NCBI GenBank assembly: GCA_025201865.1
Contig: MU602669.1
Span: forward strand, 18,039 to 69,175
From: Ramicandelaber brevisporus
Lineage: Eukaryota; Kickxellomycota; Ramicandelaberales; Ramicandelaberaceae
Length of the DNA stretch: 51,137 nt
Direction of reading: 5' to 3'
Below are positions 8,601-18,900 of the stretch, in pieces. Each line of letters opens with the position of its first letter. Within the stretch, counting starts at the first letter, position 1. The notes beneath the pieces are model-generated. The model worked only from the letters and a program-made list of their open reading frames with translations. It ran no database searches and had not been told where the DNA came from. A program made the position numbers and the translations under genes.

Positions 8601-9482
8601 TTAATAAAGCTTTGGTGGAAGGGGTTTATTGAGTTGGCTAAAGTCGTCGACTCTGGCCAGATATGCAACCACGCCGCATATCCATCTAATTTCGTACTTG
8701 GATTCAGCTCCGAGATACAGCGATCGAAGGTACGACATTGCGACGATACCGTGGTATGTGCCGATTGCGGTGCCGAGATGCCAGAGGCTGTGCAGTTGAA
8801 ATAGGACATCAAAGGGTTTCCCCACTCTATGTCGCAGCTCTCGAAGGTTGCTGCAGTAGGCATTGTCAACGTTCCACAGAGCAAATGCGAGAATGTAGCT
8901 GCCTGTGCCGATGACTGTAAAGATGCACAGCGTCCGCTTGGCGGGATTAGTTGAGACCGTGCCTGGCAGTCGGCTTACAAGCCACGTTGCTCGCGCGGCA
9001 ATGCCGACTACGAGAAAGAAGAACCCCGTCTGGTGAATGAGAGGGTCGTCCTTAATTACGTAGATGACCGACACTCCAATCACATACCCCGCCAAGACAA
9101 TTGGCAATAAGAGTCCGTGCTGGCGCCTTCTCTTGGCGCTTGCATCCATCTCCATCACAACGTATGCAAATATCGCACCAACAATCAGCATGGGCAGCTC
9201 ATCAAAGTACACTTGCATCACTCGCCAAAGAGTCATGTGGAACCACCATGACCCAAATCCAACCAGTGCCAACCCCAGGTACAGGATGGCAAAGCGACGT
9301 TCCAGCCTGCCATCATGAACGCATCGCAGTCCGAATAGAGCCAGGCAGAGAAACCCTAGATTAGAGACTGTGTTCCATTTCTCAGCGAGAAACTTGCTTT
9401 CAATGTAATCTTCTTCGCACCAGTTGATTGTAGAGGTTCGGTCACCCCAGAAGAACGGGTCACTGGACAGTGTGTTTGGCAT
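8601..9482 (-). CDS. alkaline ceramidase (YPC1/YDC1/ACER family)
   Basis: This 293-residue polytopic ER/Golgi enzyme hydrolyses ceramide to sphingoid base and fatty acid. The N-terminal WCEEDY motif (residues 21-26) and E34 match the calcium site of ACER3. GSWWFH (77-82) supplies the active-site Ser78 and the first zinc His82, followed by the conserved DELPM at 94-98. NVDNAYC (204-210) and HSLWH (231-235) supply the two remaining zinc histidines, so all catalytic residues appear intact. About seven hydrophobic segments are visible, as expected. Length is normal. It lies upstream of the UTP16-like gene on the same strand, about 170 bases away. Confidence 0.95.
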   Translation of the reverse strand: MPNTLSSDPFFWGDRTSTINWCEEDYIESKFLAEKWNTVSNLGFLCLALFGLRCVHDGRLERRFAILYLGLALVGFGSWWFHMTLWRVMQVYFDELPMLIVGAIFAYVVMEMDASAKRRRQHGLLLPIVLAGYVIGVSVIYVIKDDPLIHQTGFFFLVVGIAARATWLVSRLPGTVSTNPAKRTLCIFTVIGTGSYILAFALWNVDNAYCSNLRELRHRVGKPFDVLFQLHSLWHLGTAIGTYHGIVAMSYLRSLYLGAESKYEIRWICGVVAYLARVDDFSQLNKPLPPKLY

Positions 9483-10053
9483 GGTAACAAAGCAAAGTAG
9501 AGCAGAAGTGGTATAAAAAAGACAGTATGCCAGTTGAATGATAGCAATGTACAGAAAGAAGAAGAGGAGGAAGAAAAAGAAGAAGAAGAGGAAGAAGAAG
9601 AAGAGGACGTAGAAGTGGGAAAGGGAAGTTGAAGTTGAAGAAGTGGAGATGAGCCAGGTATATAAAAAAGTAGAGAAAAGAAAAAGGAAAAAGACAGCAC
9701 AAAAGGAGACAAGGAGGAGGGAGACAGCTTAAAAACTGAGCCGACCGGCAAAAATGATGACGCTCGCTAATTGACTCGACAGCAATTCATGCCAGGTCAA
9801 AAAATGAATACCCGTTAGTGTGCTTTTCCTTTTTTCCTTTTTTTTGTTAAAGCACTAATGATGATAACGGCTATGCAGGTGATGATTAAAAGGGAGAGAG
9901 GGCGATCTCGACTGACAGCGGATATTCAATTGATACACCTCCTCCTTCCTCATTCACACCCCCACTTTGTTCGTTATTTTTCAATGTAGATCCTATTCTG
10001 TTTGTGTATATGCTGTTTGAAGTTCAAACTAATGAAAGCAAAGAAGAAGGCGA
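9483..10053. other. intergenic region with long polypurine tract
   Basis: Positions about 9550-9650 are almost pure A/G on the plus strand (AGAAGAAGAGG-type repeats), so the ceramidase leader is pyrimidine-rich. TATA-like words occur near 9513 and 9659. The rest, down to the VMA3 stop, is A/T-rich and holds no gene I can support. Confidence 0.55.
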
Positions 10054-10551
10054 TTACTTGCAGAGCGTATTGTTTGTGTCCGACTTGGAGTTCAGAATAA
10101 GACCGACAATCAAGCCATAGAGACCCAAGACTTCAGCGAAAATGAGCACCAAAACAACACCAGTGAATACTCGTGGCTGTTGGGCAGTAGCGCGAAGACC
10201 AGCATCACCCGCAATACCAATGGCGAAGCCAGCCGCAAGACCGCCGAGACCGACAGCCAGACCTGCTCCGAGGTGAACAAAACCGTTATACAGCTCCATC
10301 TGCGCATTCAAGGAGCCAGAAATCATGACTGCAACAACGAGACCGTAAATACCGACAATACCCGCCATGACGACTGGAATCACACTACGGACAACCATAT
10401 CTGGACGCAACACACCGAGTGCGGCCAGGCCAAGACCGGACTTTGCAGTGCCGTAGGCAGCACCGAACGAGCAGAAGATGACGGCAAACGCGGCACCAAG
10501 CGAGCTGAAAAACGGTGCGTACACCGGGCAGTAGGCATTAGGCGCTGTCAT
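10054..10551 (-). CDS. VMA3: V-ATPase proteolipid subunit c (VMA3-type)
   Basis: This 165-residue, very hydrophobic protein forms the proton-carrying c-ring of the vacuolar H+-ATPase. Four membrane helices are visible in two homologous halves rich in Gly and Ala. The proton-binding glutamate is E140 in [11 protein letters not shown], matching E137 of yeast Vma3. The YAPFFSSLG start of helix 1 is typical. I place the start at the ATG at 10551; the frame is open for 64 more codons upstream, but that stretch is unlike any V-ATPase subunit. Size and single E-containing helix 4 fit subunit c rather than c''. The gene is divergent from RTG2. Confidence 0.97.
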   Translation of the reverse strand: MTAPNAYCPVYAPFFSSLGAAFAVIFCSFGAAYGTAKSGLGLAALGVLRPDMVVRSVIPVVMAGIVGIYGLVVAVMISGSLNAQMELYNGFVHLGAGLAVGLGGLAAGFAIGIAGDAGLRATAQQPRVFTGVVLVLIFAEVLGLYGLIVGLILNSKSDTNNTLCK

Positions 10552-10844
10552 CGCGATGTTGTTGTGGTTGCGGTTGTAGACGCTGTCTGTAGATCTTGGT
10601 CGACGTGTAGTATGAGCTGTAGTTGCTGAGGACGGGTAGATCGCACGTTTCTTGTAGCAGCACAGAGGTGACACGTACTTTGTAGCTTGCGATATTATAG
10701 AAAGTTGTTTTGGACGGAAGGAAGAAGAAAAAAAAGGTAGCAACCACGTAGCGCTTTTGTTGGAACGACACTTGGTGCTTTTTATCTGCCTGCTTTACTC
10801 CCCGCCCCCTTCCCCTCCTTCTTCTTCCCTTGACTCGACTCGAA
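10552..10844. promoter_or_regulatory. shared divergent promoter, VMA3 / RTG2-like
   Basis: The 293 bases between the two start codons must hold both promoters. The RTG2 side ends in a strong CT-rich run (about 10797-10830). I cannot assign specific factor sites. Confidence 0.5.
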
Positions 10845-12578
10845 ATGGCAACAAACCTCGACCAGAACAAGCAGGCAACAGCTGACAGTTGCTTTGCCGT
10901 GGTCGATATTGGATCGAACGGCGTGCGGTTTGCTATCCACCGTGTCCTCATCTCGCCTCATCTGGACGGCTTGGCACACTATCCGCTGGAGTACGAGGAG
11001 CGAGCACCCATTTCACTGTTTGCAGCTCAACGTGGCAACAGCCCGGTATCACTGGAGACACTGAACCAGCTCCGCGATGCTCTCATTCATTTCCAGCGCG
11101 TAGCATCGCGGCCGCAGTTCAATGTTCGACCCGAGGATGCGCGCGTGATAGCCACAGAAGCGACACGAATTGCGCCAAACAGCGCCGAGATCCTCGAGAC
11201 TATCCACAGTAGTCTGAACCCGCCGTGGCGGATCGATGTGCTGTCTCAGGATGATGAGGCAAGGTTCGGAGTGATGGGTGTTCTGGCTGGATTGCAACCT
11301 CAATTGAGCCAAACCGTCAACAGACACACAATCATTGTTGACATGGGTGGCGGTAGTATCCAGTTTTCTGTAGTGCACGGAGGCCAAGTTGCTCACTCCG
11401 TGTCTCTACCGCTGGGCACGGCTGCCATTCAATCCCAGCTCGGTGCTGAGACAGATGCAGCCACCACGACAGCAAGCTCACTGGCAGCATCAAGTGGCTT
11501 GAACAGTCGACTCACTGATGCGCTCCGAGATGCTCAGGTATTCCAGAGATGTACTGAGTCTACTCAGCGTCCTCAGCTGCTGGTCACAGGTGGTGGATTT
11601 ACCCGACTTGCTCGTGTCCTTGCTGCAAAGCGCGTTCTTCCGTTTGGCATCGTTCACGGTGCGAACTTGCCCGTCACTTCTTTGTTTGAGCATGCTCAGG
11701 CTGTCGCCCAAATGACAGCACAGCAGCTCACCAAGTTTATTAACGGCTCGCTGAGTACGAGAGCGTCAGCGCTGTTGGCTCCGGCATGCATCATGATTTG
11801 TGCCATTCAGCAAACAATGATGTCACTGGGATGTCATGTCGCAGAACGCGTCGTGATTGCGGAAACTGGAGCGCGTCTTGGAGCCATTGTGCATCTTCGG
11901 CAGTCACAATCCATCTTGCCGCAACAGCCCCATGACACTCATAGTGTGCAATTGGAGCTGGCTGATATGTGCTTAGCGAGGATATCGCAGCGACAGACAG
12001 TCATGGATGCGACAGTTCGTTCCATTCTGTGCAGCCATGTCTCCATTATTACCGGCTCAATGGGTCTTTCCGCTGTTAGTGCTGCCAATGCTAATGACAG
12101 TAATAGTGATAGCAATAGCAATGGTGATATTGAGCTCGGTCTGGCTATTAGAGTGGCGTCTGCCTTCGCGAGTCCCACGTGCATCAGCCCGTTCTTTGTC
12201 GCGAAGGATGACTTGGCTACCCGAGCCTTCTCGTTATTGCTGCCCCCACTTGGCCAGCTTTCCGCACCGCTGGATCTTCCATTTCCATCAGCGAACAGTC
12301 GCGCATGCGCAGCGCTGGTTCTGGCCTACTGCTTTGGTGCGTCTGAGTCGAGCATGAAGTCATCTTCGCTATCGCAGCTATGGTCTGAAACATCCAAGCT
12401 AGTTGGCAAGGACGTCGCACAGTGGTGCAAATGTGCAGGCAGGGCACTTGGCTATCTCGCAAACATTATCGATGAACATGGCCCTCACGCACTGTCGCCC
12501 CAGCCATCACCTGACGACATTGCACGAATCATTGATAAGCTGAAGACGCCTAAACTTAAAGCTACCAGCGTTCAATGA
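10845..12578 (+). CDS. RTG2: RTG2-like Ppx/GppA phosphatase-fold protein
   Basis: A 577-residue member of the Ppx/GppA branch of the ASKHA ATPase fold. VVDIGSNGVRF lies near residues 19-29, the EERAPISLF and ATEATR blocks follow, then the second phosphate loop VDMGGGSIQF (about 165-174) and VTGGGFTRL (about 247). The wording of these blocks matches fungal Rtg2, which relays mitochondrial dysfunction to the nucleus, more than bacterial exopolyphosphatase. The C-terminal 200 residues are alpha-rich and carry an Asn/Ser repeat insert at about 12096-12128. The start is the ATG at 10845; five in-frame codons upstream begin with TTG. A true polyphosphatase activity cannot be excluded. Confidence 0.85.
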   Translation: MATNLDQNKQATADSCFAVVDIGSNGVRFAIHRVLISPHLDGLAHYPLEYEERAPISLFAAQRGNSPVSLETLNQLRDALIHFQRVASRPQFNVRPEDARVIATEATRIAPNSAEILETIHSSLNPPWRIDVLSQDDEARFGVMGVLAGLQPQLSQTVNRHTIIVDMGGGSIQFSVVHGGQVAHSVSLPLGTAAIQSQLGAETDAATTTASSLAASSGLNSRLTDALRDAQVFQRCTESTQRPQLLVTGGGFTRLARVLAAKRVLPFGIVHGANLPVTSLFEHAQAVAQMTAQQLTKFINGSLSTRASALLAPACIMICAIQQTMMSLGCHVAERVVIAETGARLGAIVHLRQSQSILPQQPHDTHSVQLELADMCLARISQRQTVMDATVRSILCSHVSIITGSMGLSAVSAANANDSNSDSNSNGDIELGLAIRVASAFASPTCISPFFVAKDDLATRAFSLLLPPLGQLSAPLDLPFPSANSRACAALVLAYCFGASESSMKSSSLSQLWSETSKLVGKDVAQWCKCAGRALGYLANIIDEHGPHALSPQPSPDDIARIIDKLKTPKLKATSVQ

Positions 12579-12592
12579 ATAGTTGCTATTGA

Positions 12593-12634
12593 TTGTTGTT
12601 GTTGTTGTTGTTGTTGTTGCTTTTGTTGTTGCTG
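12593..12634. repeat. TTG triplet microsatellite in RTG2 3' region
   Basis: An almost uninterrupted TTG/TTGTTGCTT repeat that starts about 15 bases after the RTG2-like stop codon. It lies in the tandem spacer before PGK1. Confidence 0.8.
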
Positions 12635-12835
12635 ATGGTACAATGACATCTGGTGTTCTGCTATACCTGCAGCCGGTCGTGCCCGTGTGTGTCTCGGGTG
12701 CAATGTCCATGAAAGCTCCAAACTTGGTGTTCAACCTTCTTCATCTCCCAACTTTCTTGACCCAACTTTGAACGAAACAAATATCACTCGACTACATAGT
12801 CAAACATACTTCACGTCGCGTCACCATTAACAGAC

Positions 12836-14101
12836 ATGTCAGCCAAAGCACTCAACCTGAGCAGCAAGCTTTCCATTGCCGACGTCAAGCTGGCTGGCCA
12901 ACGCGTCCTCATCCGCGTCGACTTCAATGTTCCGTTTGCTGATGGCCGCATCTCCAACAACCAGCGCGTTGTTGCCGCGCTGCCGACTATCCGCTACGCG
13001 CTTGACCAGGGTGCAAAGTCCGTGGTATTGATGAGCCACCTCGGCCGTCCAAATGGCAAGGCTGTTGCCAAGTATTCGCTGAAGCCAGTTGCTGACGAGC
13101 TCTCCGGCTTGCTCAACCGTCCCGTCGAGTTCCTCAAAGACTGCGTTGGCGCTGAGGTCGAAGCCACGTGCGCCGCCGCTTCCGAGGGCAAGGTTATCCT
13201 GCTCGAGAACTTGCGCTTCCACATTGAGGAGGAGGGCAGTGCAAAGAACGAGGATGGCACCAAGGTCAAGGCATCGGAGGAGGCTGTCAAGGCATTCCGC
13301 GACTCTCTGTCCAAGCTGGGCGACGTTTACATCAACGACGCATTCGGCACTGCCCATCGTGCCCACTCTTCCATGGTCGGCGTCAACCTGCCAGTCCGTG
13401 CTGCCGGCCTCCTGATGGCCAAGGAGCTCGAGTTCTTTGGCAAGGCTCTCGAGAAGCCAGACCGTCCATTCCTGGCCATCCTCGGTGGCGCCAAGATTTC
13501 CGACAAGATCCAGCTCATCGAGAACCTGCTGGACAAGGTTGATTCCATGATCATTGGCGGCGGTATGGCATTCACCTTCAAGAAGGTTCTGCAGAATGTC
13601 AAGATTGGCAGCTCTTTGTACGATGCCGAGGGTGCCAAGATTGTGCACCAGCTCGTTGATAAGGCCAAGGCTAAGAACGTTAAGCTGCACTTCCCAACCG
13701 ATTACGTGACGGCCAGCAAGTTTGCCAAGGACGCCGAGGTTGGCCACGCCACTGACGAGAGTGGTATTCCAGACGGCTGGCTCGGTCTCGATGTTGGTCC
13801 AAACAGCAACAAGGCCTTCCACGAGGCCATTGTTAACGCCAAGACTATCCTGTGGAACGGCCCAGCTGGCGTGTTTGAGTTTGACAGCTTTGCCAAGGGC
13901 ACCAAGTCGATGCTTGATGCTGTCGTTGAGGCCACCAACGGTGGTGCGACCACCATTGTCGGCGGTGGCGACACTGCCACTGCTGCCGCAAAGTGGAACG
14001 CTGAGAGTAAGCTGAGCCACGTTAGCACTGGTGGAGGTGCCAGTCTCGAGCTGCTCGAGGGCAAGAACCTGCCAGGCGTTGCTGCCCTCTCTGACAAATA
14101 G
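12836..14101 (+). CDS. PGK1: phosphoglycerate kinase
   Basis: This 421-residue cytosolic enzyme converts 1,3-bisphosphoglycerate and ADP to 3-phosphoglycerate and ATP in glycolysis. RVDFNVPF near residue 24 is the substrate-binding signature; [13 protein letters not shown] and the C-terminal [12 protein letters not shown] and [13 protein letters not shown] loops are all intact. Length is normal (about 416). Codon choice is strongly biased to C-ending codons, AAG and CCA, as expected for a very highly expressed gene. The leader is CA-rich up to the ATG. A long open frame on the opposite strand is a by-product of this codon bias. Confidence 0.99.
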   Translation: MSAKALNLSSKLSIADVKLAGQRVLIRVDFNVPFADGRISNNQRVVAALPTIRYALDQGAKSVVLMSHLGRPNGKAVAKYSLKPVADELSGLLNRPVEFLKDCVGAEVEATCAAASEGKVILLENLRFHIEEEGSAKNEDGTKVKASEEAVKAFRDSLSKLGDVYINDAFGTAHRAHSSMVGVNLPVRAAGLLMAKELEFFGKALEKPDRPFLAILGGAKISDKIQLIENLLDKVDSMIIGGGMAFTFKKVLQNVKIGSSLYDAEGAKIVHQLVDKAKAKNVKLHFPTDYVTASKFAKDAEVGHATDESGIPDGWLGLDVGPNSNKAFHEAIVNAKTILWNGPAGVFEFDSFAKGTKSMLDAVVEATNGGATTIVGGGDTATAAAKWNAESKLSHVSTGGGASLELLEGKNLPGVAALSDK

Positions 14102-14510
14102 GATGAGAATGGATCGGCATTAAACAGTCGACCACATCTTTGAACAATCTACTTTGTTTGCTTTTGCATCCTTCTGCAAGCTTATTCTTTTTTTTTTATC
14201 ACCAATCGGCACGCGTTGCGGCATAGCTAGTATTGTAGCAGTGATGGCGTTTTTGTTGCAAGTCACGGGCGTCGTACTCGGGCTCCAATAACAAAAAGCA
14301 TAATATGCGACTTTCCACGCGTTCTGTTTCGTGTGAGTGCGAGAGAGTGTGTATGTGTGACATGTATGCTATGTCTGACAGCAGGTGCTACTCGCGAAGG
14401 TCCCTTCTTTTCTGTTTTGTTTTGTTTTGTTCCGACCTCTACTACCTATCATCTTTTGTTGTTACTGCTGAATACGAACGACTGTCGTATCTTCGAGTCT
14501 TTCAATTATT
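14102..14510. other. spacer between PGK1 and RING gene
   Basis: It holds the PGK 3' end (T-rich run near 14189-14197) and the leader of the RING gene, with a GTTTT pentamer repeat at about 14413-14431. No gene is seen. Confidence 0.5.
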
Positions 14511-15647
14511 ATGCTGAAGCTCTTCAGCTTGACTGGTGCCATAGCCGTTGTTGCTGTTGTTGCTGTCGTCACTAGTATTGGTGTGTATGAGGCAAATGCA
14601 AGTCCTATTTCATCACTGAGCGAGGTAGCCACTCTGATGGACAATAGCAAACAGCAGCAACAGCAGCAACAACAGCAGCAGCAGAATGCCATTCCTCGCA
14701 ATGATGCAATCGCAGTTATGCAAACACAAACGTCGTCTATACCAGCGTCCAGCACTGTAACGACGGCAACTCCTACAGCCAATACACTTCCGAGCAGCAG
14801 CAGCGGCGGCAACAACAACAGTAACAATGACAACAATACGAATACGACTAGCAACAGCAATCACACAGATATTGGCACAGTTGCGTCAACCATTGGCAAT
14901 GTGGCGATAGTTACTGGCATTTTAGCATTGGTTCTTCTCGTACTGCGCTTTATCAGACAGCGTGCTCAGCAGCACTATGATCAATCAGCATCCGCAGACT
15001 ACGGCAATCCAGACTATCAAATGGTAGTGGCAATCTCGCAGCGCAGATATTTTAGACGGCAACAGCAGATTGCGCTAATGATTGCAGCAAGACGCCGACT
15101 GAGAGATGCGCGGCATGCAACAACTGATCCAGCTCAGTTCCCAGAAGTAACTCTTACTCAGGACAACATTCAAAGTGTATTGTCAATGTGGAAGGCTGGA
15201 CACAGTGAAGATAAGCCAGCGTCGCTAAGGAGTAAGAAGTCTGGGTTGGAAGTACAAGATGATGCGAGTGGTAAGAGTGGTAAGAGTGGCAGTAAAGTAT
15301 ACATGTGCTTGTGCTGTATATGTTTAGATTCACTTCACATTGGAGATTCTGTGAGAAGTCTACCGTGTCAGCATGTGTATCACACACAATGCATTGATGT
15401 TTGGCTTGGCGAGCATTCGACATGGTGTCCGCATTGCAAGGCAGACGTGCGGCCACCAGAGGAGATTGAACGCGCTATCGAAAGGCAGCAGCATTGGCAA
15501 CAGCGTCGAGATGAAGAACAGATCCAAGAGCAAGGGCAGTCACAGGATGGCGATCACATTTCCGTGGATATGGTTCAGAATGCTCAAATGCAAGCGATTG
15601 CTTTGCGATCGTACCAACTGTCGTTTGGTGGCGGCCGTCTCATGTAA
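14511..15647 (+). CDS. membrane-anchored RING-H2 E3 ubiquitin ligase
   Basis: The product has 378 residues. Residues 1-30 form a signal peptide or signal anchor (hydrophobic, valine-rich). A luminal region follows with a polyQ run (from about residue 47) and Asn/Ser/Thr-rich stretches, then a transmembrane helix at about 129-148 followed by a basic stop-transfer. The cytosolic part carries a complete RING-H2: C268, C271, C286, H288, H291, C294, C306, C309, with the E2-contact Trp298. The layout resembles PA-TM-RING/ATL-type ligases acting in the secretory pathway, but I see no PA domain. The polyQ run is encoded by CAG/CAA at 14649-14682. AATAAA lies two bases after the stop codon. Confidence 0.9.
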   Translation: MLKLFSLTGAIAVVAVVAVVTSIGVYEANASPISSLSEVATLMDNSKQQQQQQQQQQQNAIPRNDAIAVMQTQTSSIPASSTVTTATPTANTLPSSSSGGNNNSNNDNNTNTTSNSNHTDIGTVASTIGNVAIVTGILALVLLVLRFIRQRAQQHYDQSASADYGNPDYQMVVAISQRRYFRRQQQIALMIAARRRLRDARHATTDPAQFPEVTLTQDNIQSVLSMWKAGHSEDKPASLRSKKSGLEVQDDASGKSGKSGSKVYMCLCCICLDSLHIGDSVRSLPCQHVYHTQCIDVWLGEHSTWCPHCKADVRPPEEIERAIERQQHWQQRRDEEQIQEQGQSQDGDHISVDMVQNAQMQAIALRSYQLSFGGGRLM

Positions 15648-15648
15648 G

Positions 15649-15654
15649 AATAAA
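15649..15654 (+). terminator. AATAAA polyadenylation signal, RING gene
   Basis: A canonical AATAAA almost directly follows the stop codon, implying a very short 3' UTR if it is used. Confidence 0.4.
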
Positions 15655-15923
15655 GATTAAGCTCTGTTCAATTCACATTCACTTTTGCTTCAGCTGATCA
15701 AAGTTCATATCCTCTCCTCCTTTCCTTTGCTGTATCACAGACTACGTGTGTGTGTATGTGTGCGTGAGAGTGCGTAAAGTAATTGAGGGTTGACCACAAC
15801 AACAATAAAAGCAGATCGACAAACCAATACAACAAACACAAACCAACAACAACAGCTGTTATTATTGTGTGTGTGTGTGCTTTTTTTCCTTTGCAAATCA
15901 AATCAAAAAAGTCAAGGCAAAGG

Positions 15924-18900
15924 ATGACAGCCGGGTCGTCGTCGTCGTCGTCCTCAGCAGCAGCAGCAGCAGCAGCAACAGCTGGAGGGGGCAGTAGCTC
16001 AGTCTCCCGTAGTGGACGATCGCTTCGATCAGTACCACAGCGCAACTATACTGAAGAGTATCCTGATATATTTGGGTCGCTTTATGACGAAGAAGGTGGT
16101 GAGGAAGAAGAGGAAGTCTACGCCAGTACTAAAAGCAGTCGTCGCCGCAGTAGTAGCAGTAACAACAATAATGTTCACAGCAGTGTTCACAGCAGTGTTC
16201 ACAGCAACATTCACAACAACAATGTTCACAACAGCCGTAACCAACGTAGAGGATATCTACAACATGATGACGATGATGATGATGATGATGAAGAGGAGAG
16301 TGACTTTGAGGATTCAGAACCATCTCATTACAGACCACAGCGCTCCTCCCGTACATCTACAACATCAGCATCAGCATCAACATCAGCTTCAGCATCAATG
16401 CGACGTCAATCAACCATAATGAGCAGTGTTAATGGTAGACGCACATCTAGCAGAATTAGAGAACACAATGAAGCAGTTGCAGCAGCAGCCGCAGAAGCAG
16501 CAGCAGCCGCAGTATCAGCCAGAGCCATTCCATATTCACTGCGCACAACATCCTATATACAAGAGGCAGGATTATCCGCATCAATTGGTAGAAACCAAAA
16601 GAGAGATGGTTTGATTAATGACGATGATGACGATGATGATGACGATGAGGATGATGATGAATCTGGTGTAGAAATGGAAGGTAAACATCAGACAAAGTCA
16701 GCAGCACGTTGGCAGATTCGTGGTACAAAGCGTAGATTTGTATTGGAAGAAGAGGAAGATGATGAGGATGACGAAATTGTCTCATCAGATGCAGATTACA
16801 GTCGTCACAATGGAATGATTGGCAGACAATCACTCACATTCTCCATTAACCCACCTGCAGATACAATTGCTACTCACAGACCACGTCGTGCAGCTGCTCC
16901 ATTGTCATTAATTGAGCGTTCAGTTAGTATTGATTCCGATGATGAAATGGATATTGGTAGTAATAATAACAACAATAACAATAACAATAAAAACAATGGG
17001 GATGGAGATGAACGTGTTAATGATCAGTCAGCACAGCAGCTAATTGGTGGAAATACTACTAATAATAATAGTATTATTAGTATTAGTAATGAATCACAGT
17101 CGCAGGCAGTTGAAGGCGGAGATGAGGCTAGTGATAATAACAATATAATTGGAAATAGTCATCAATTGAATAATGAAAATACACAAATTGGACGACAGCT
17201 CCGGTCACGCACAGTTCCGCCTTCATCTATCACTACTACTGGCACTAACGCCAACACTAACGAGTCACCACGTGCAGTTAGACCAAGAAAGAAACTCCGT
17301 CGCAGACGTCATTCTGGCCGTATTAATCAAGAGGATGTGGATGGACAGAATGGCAGATATTTCTTGCGAGAAAGAAGACATCAGACTTATCAATTTGATC
17401 CACTGGCTACAATTCAACAGAATAGAAACACACCATCCCGTAGAGTTAATAATAGCAGCAACAACACCAACAACAATAATGCCGCTCGTAATATTGATTC
17501 ACCTCCGATACCTACTCGTAACAGTGGCTATGGTAGATATGCACGCCGCAACAATGCCATGGGTAGAAATAATAACAGTAACAATAACAATGATGATGAC
17601 GATGATGAAGATGGAGAGGGCAATGTTGGATGGAATCCTAGATATGCGGCAGCTGGAGGCAGTAATAGAGGAGATGAGAGCAATATTCAGCCATTAAACA
17701 TCAGTGAATTGGGAGATCGACGCAATAGAGGAGCTAATCATTACGGAGCATTGATGGAGAGACTTAAGTCCACCTCGGCTGACAATGCAATCAATGCAGA
17801 TACGTCGCCCGTTGATGGTCTAAAGAATGTTACATTTGATTCCATTGGTGGATTAGATAATTACATTTCAGCTTTAAAGGAGATGGTTATGCTGCCTCTT
17901 TTGTATCCTGAAATCTATGCCCAGTTTGGTATATCTCCTCCAAGAGGTGTTTTGTTCCATGGAAGCCCAGGCACAGGCAAGACTCACCTGGCTCGTGCTC
18001 TGGCTGCCAGCTGTTCAGTCCAGTCTTCGACGAATGAAAGTGGAAGTGGAAGTGGAAGTGGAAGTGCGAATGGAGGTGGCAATGGAGGTGAAAAGCGAAC
18101 TGTGGCGTTTTTCATGCGCAAAGGAGCAGATTGTTTGAGTAAATGGGTTGGAGAAGCTGAGCGACAATTGAGACTGTTGTTTGAACAAGCTCGTGCATGG
18201 CAGCCTTCGATTATATTCTTTGATGAGATTGATGGATTGGCACCAGTCCGTAGTGCCAAACAGGACCAGATCCACTCTTCAATCGTGGCCACTTTACTTG
18301 CGTTGATGGACGGTTTGGATAGTAGAGGCCAAGTGGTTGTCATTGGCGCAACTAACAGAATCGATGCAGTTGATCCTGCGTTGCGCCGTCCTGGTAGATT
18401 TGATCGTGAGTTTTATTTCCCACTGCCCAACTCGGCTGCTCGTCGCGCCATTCTGGACATTAATGTTCGCTCATGGGCCACTCCTCCATCTAACGAACTC
18501 CGCGATAAATTAGTTAGTATGACTGCTGGCTACTGTGGTGCTGATATCAAAGCATTGTGCACTGAGGCCGCACTGGCTGCTGTACGCCGCAGATATCCGC
18601 AAATCTACACCAGTACAGATAAATTGCAGATTGATCCATCCAGTATTATAGTCAAGCCGACTGATTTTTCGCGCGCTCTCGCCAACATTACACCTGCATC
18701 TCGTCGCTCTCAGCATGCCGCCTCAGCTGGTGCTCCAATTCCTGGTCCACTACGTCCTCTATTAGCATCTTCCTGGGAGGCTCTTGATCAGAAGTTGCAA
18801 GCCATTCACAAGGTACTCCGTGGTGCACAGCGTGGCTATATTCGTGGCAACTCTACAGCTGACGACGACGACAACGATGATAATGATTATGATGGCACTT

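Noticed and set aside
7377-10551. A possible co-regulated gene cluster of four minus-strand genes (UTP16-like, polyprenol reductase, ceramidase, VMA3)
   Set aside because: Roles are unrelated apart from two lipid enzymes, and each gene has its own leader; same-strand order alone does not show co-regulation.
12839-14020. A 393-codon open frame on the strand opposite PGK1
   Set aside because: It mirrors PGK1 codon for codon; strong bias to C-ending codons removes stops from the opposite strand. Its sequence resembles no protein.
15698-16045. Minus-strand frame with polyalanine and hydrophobic leucine runs
   Set aside because: It is the shadow of the triplet repeats at the start of YTA7.
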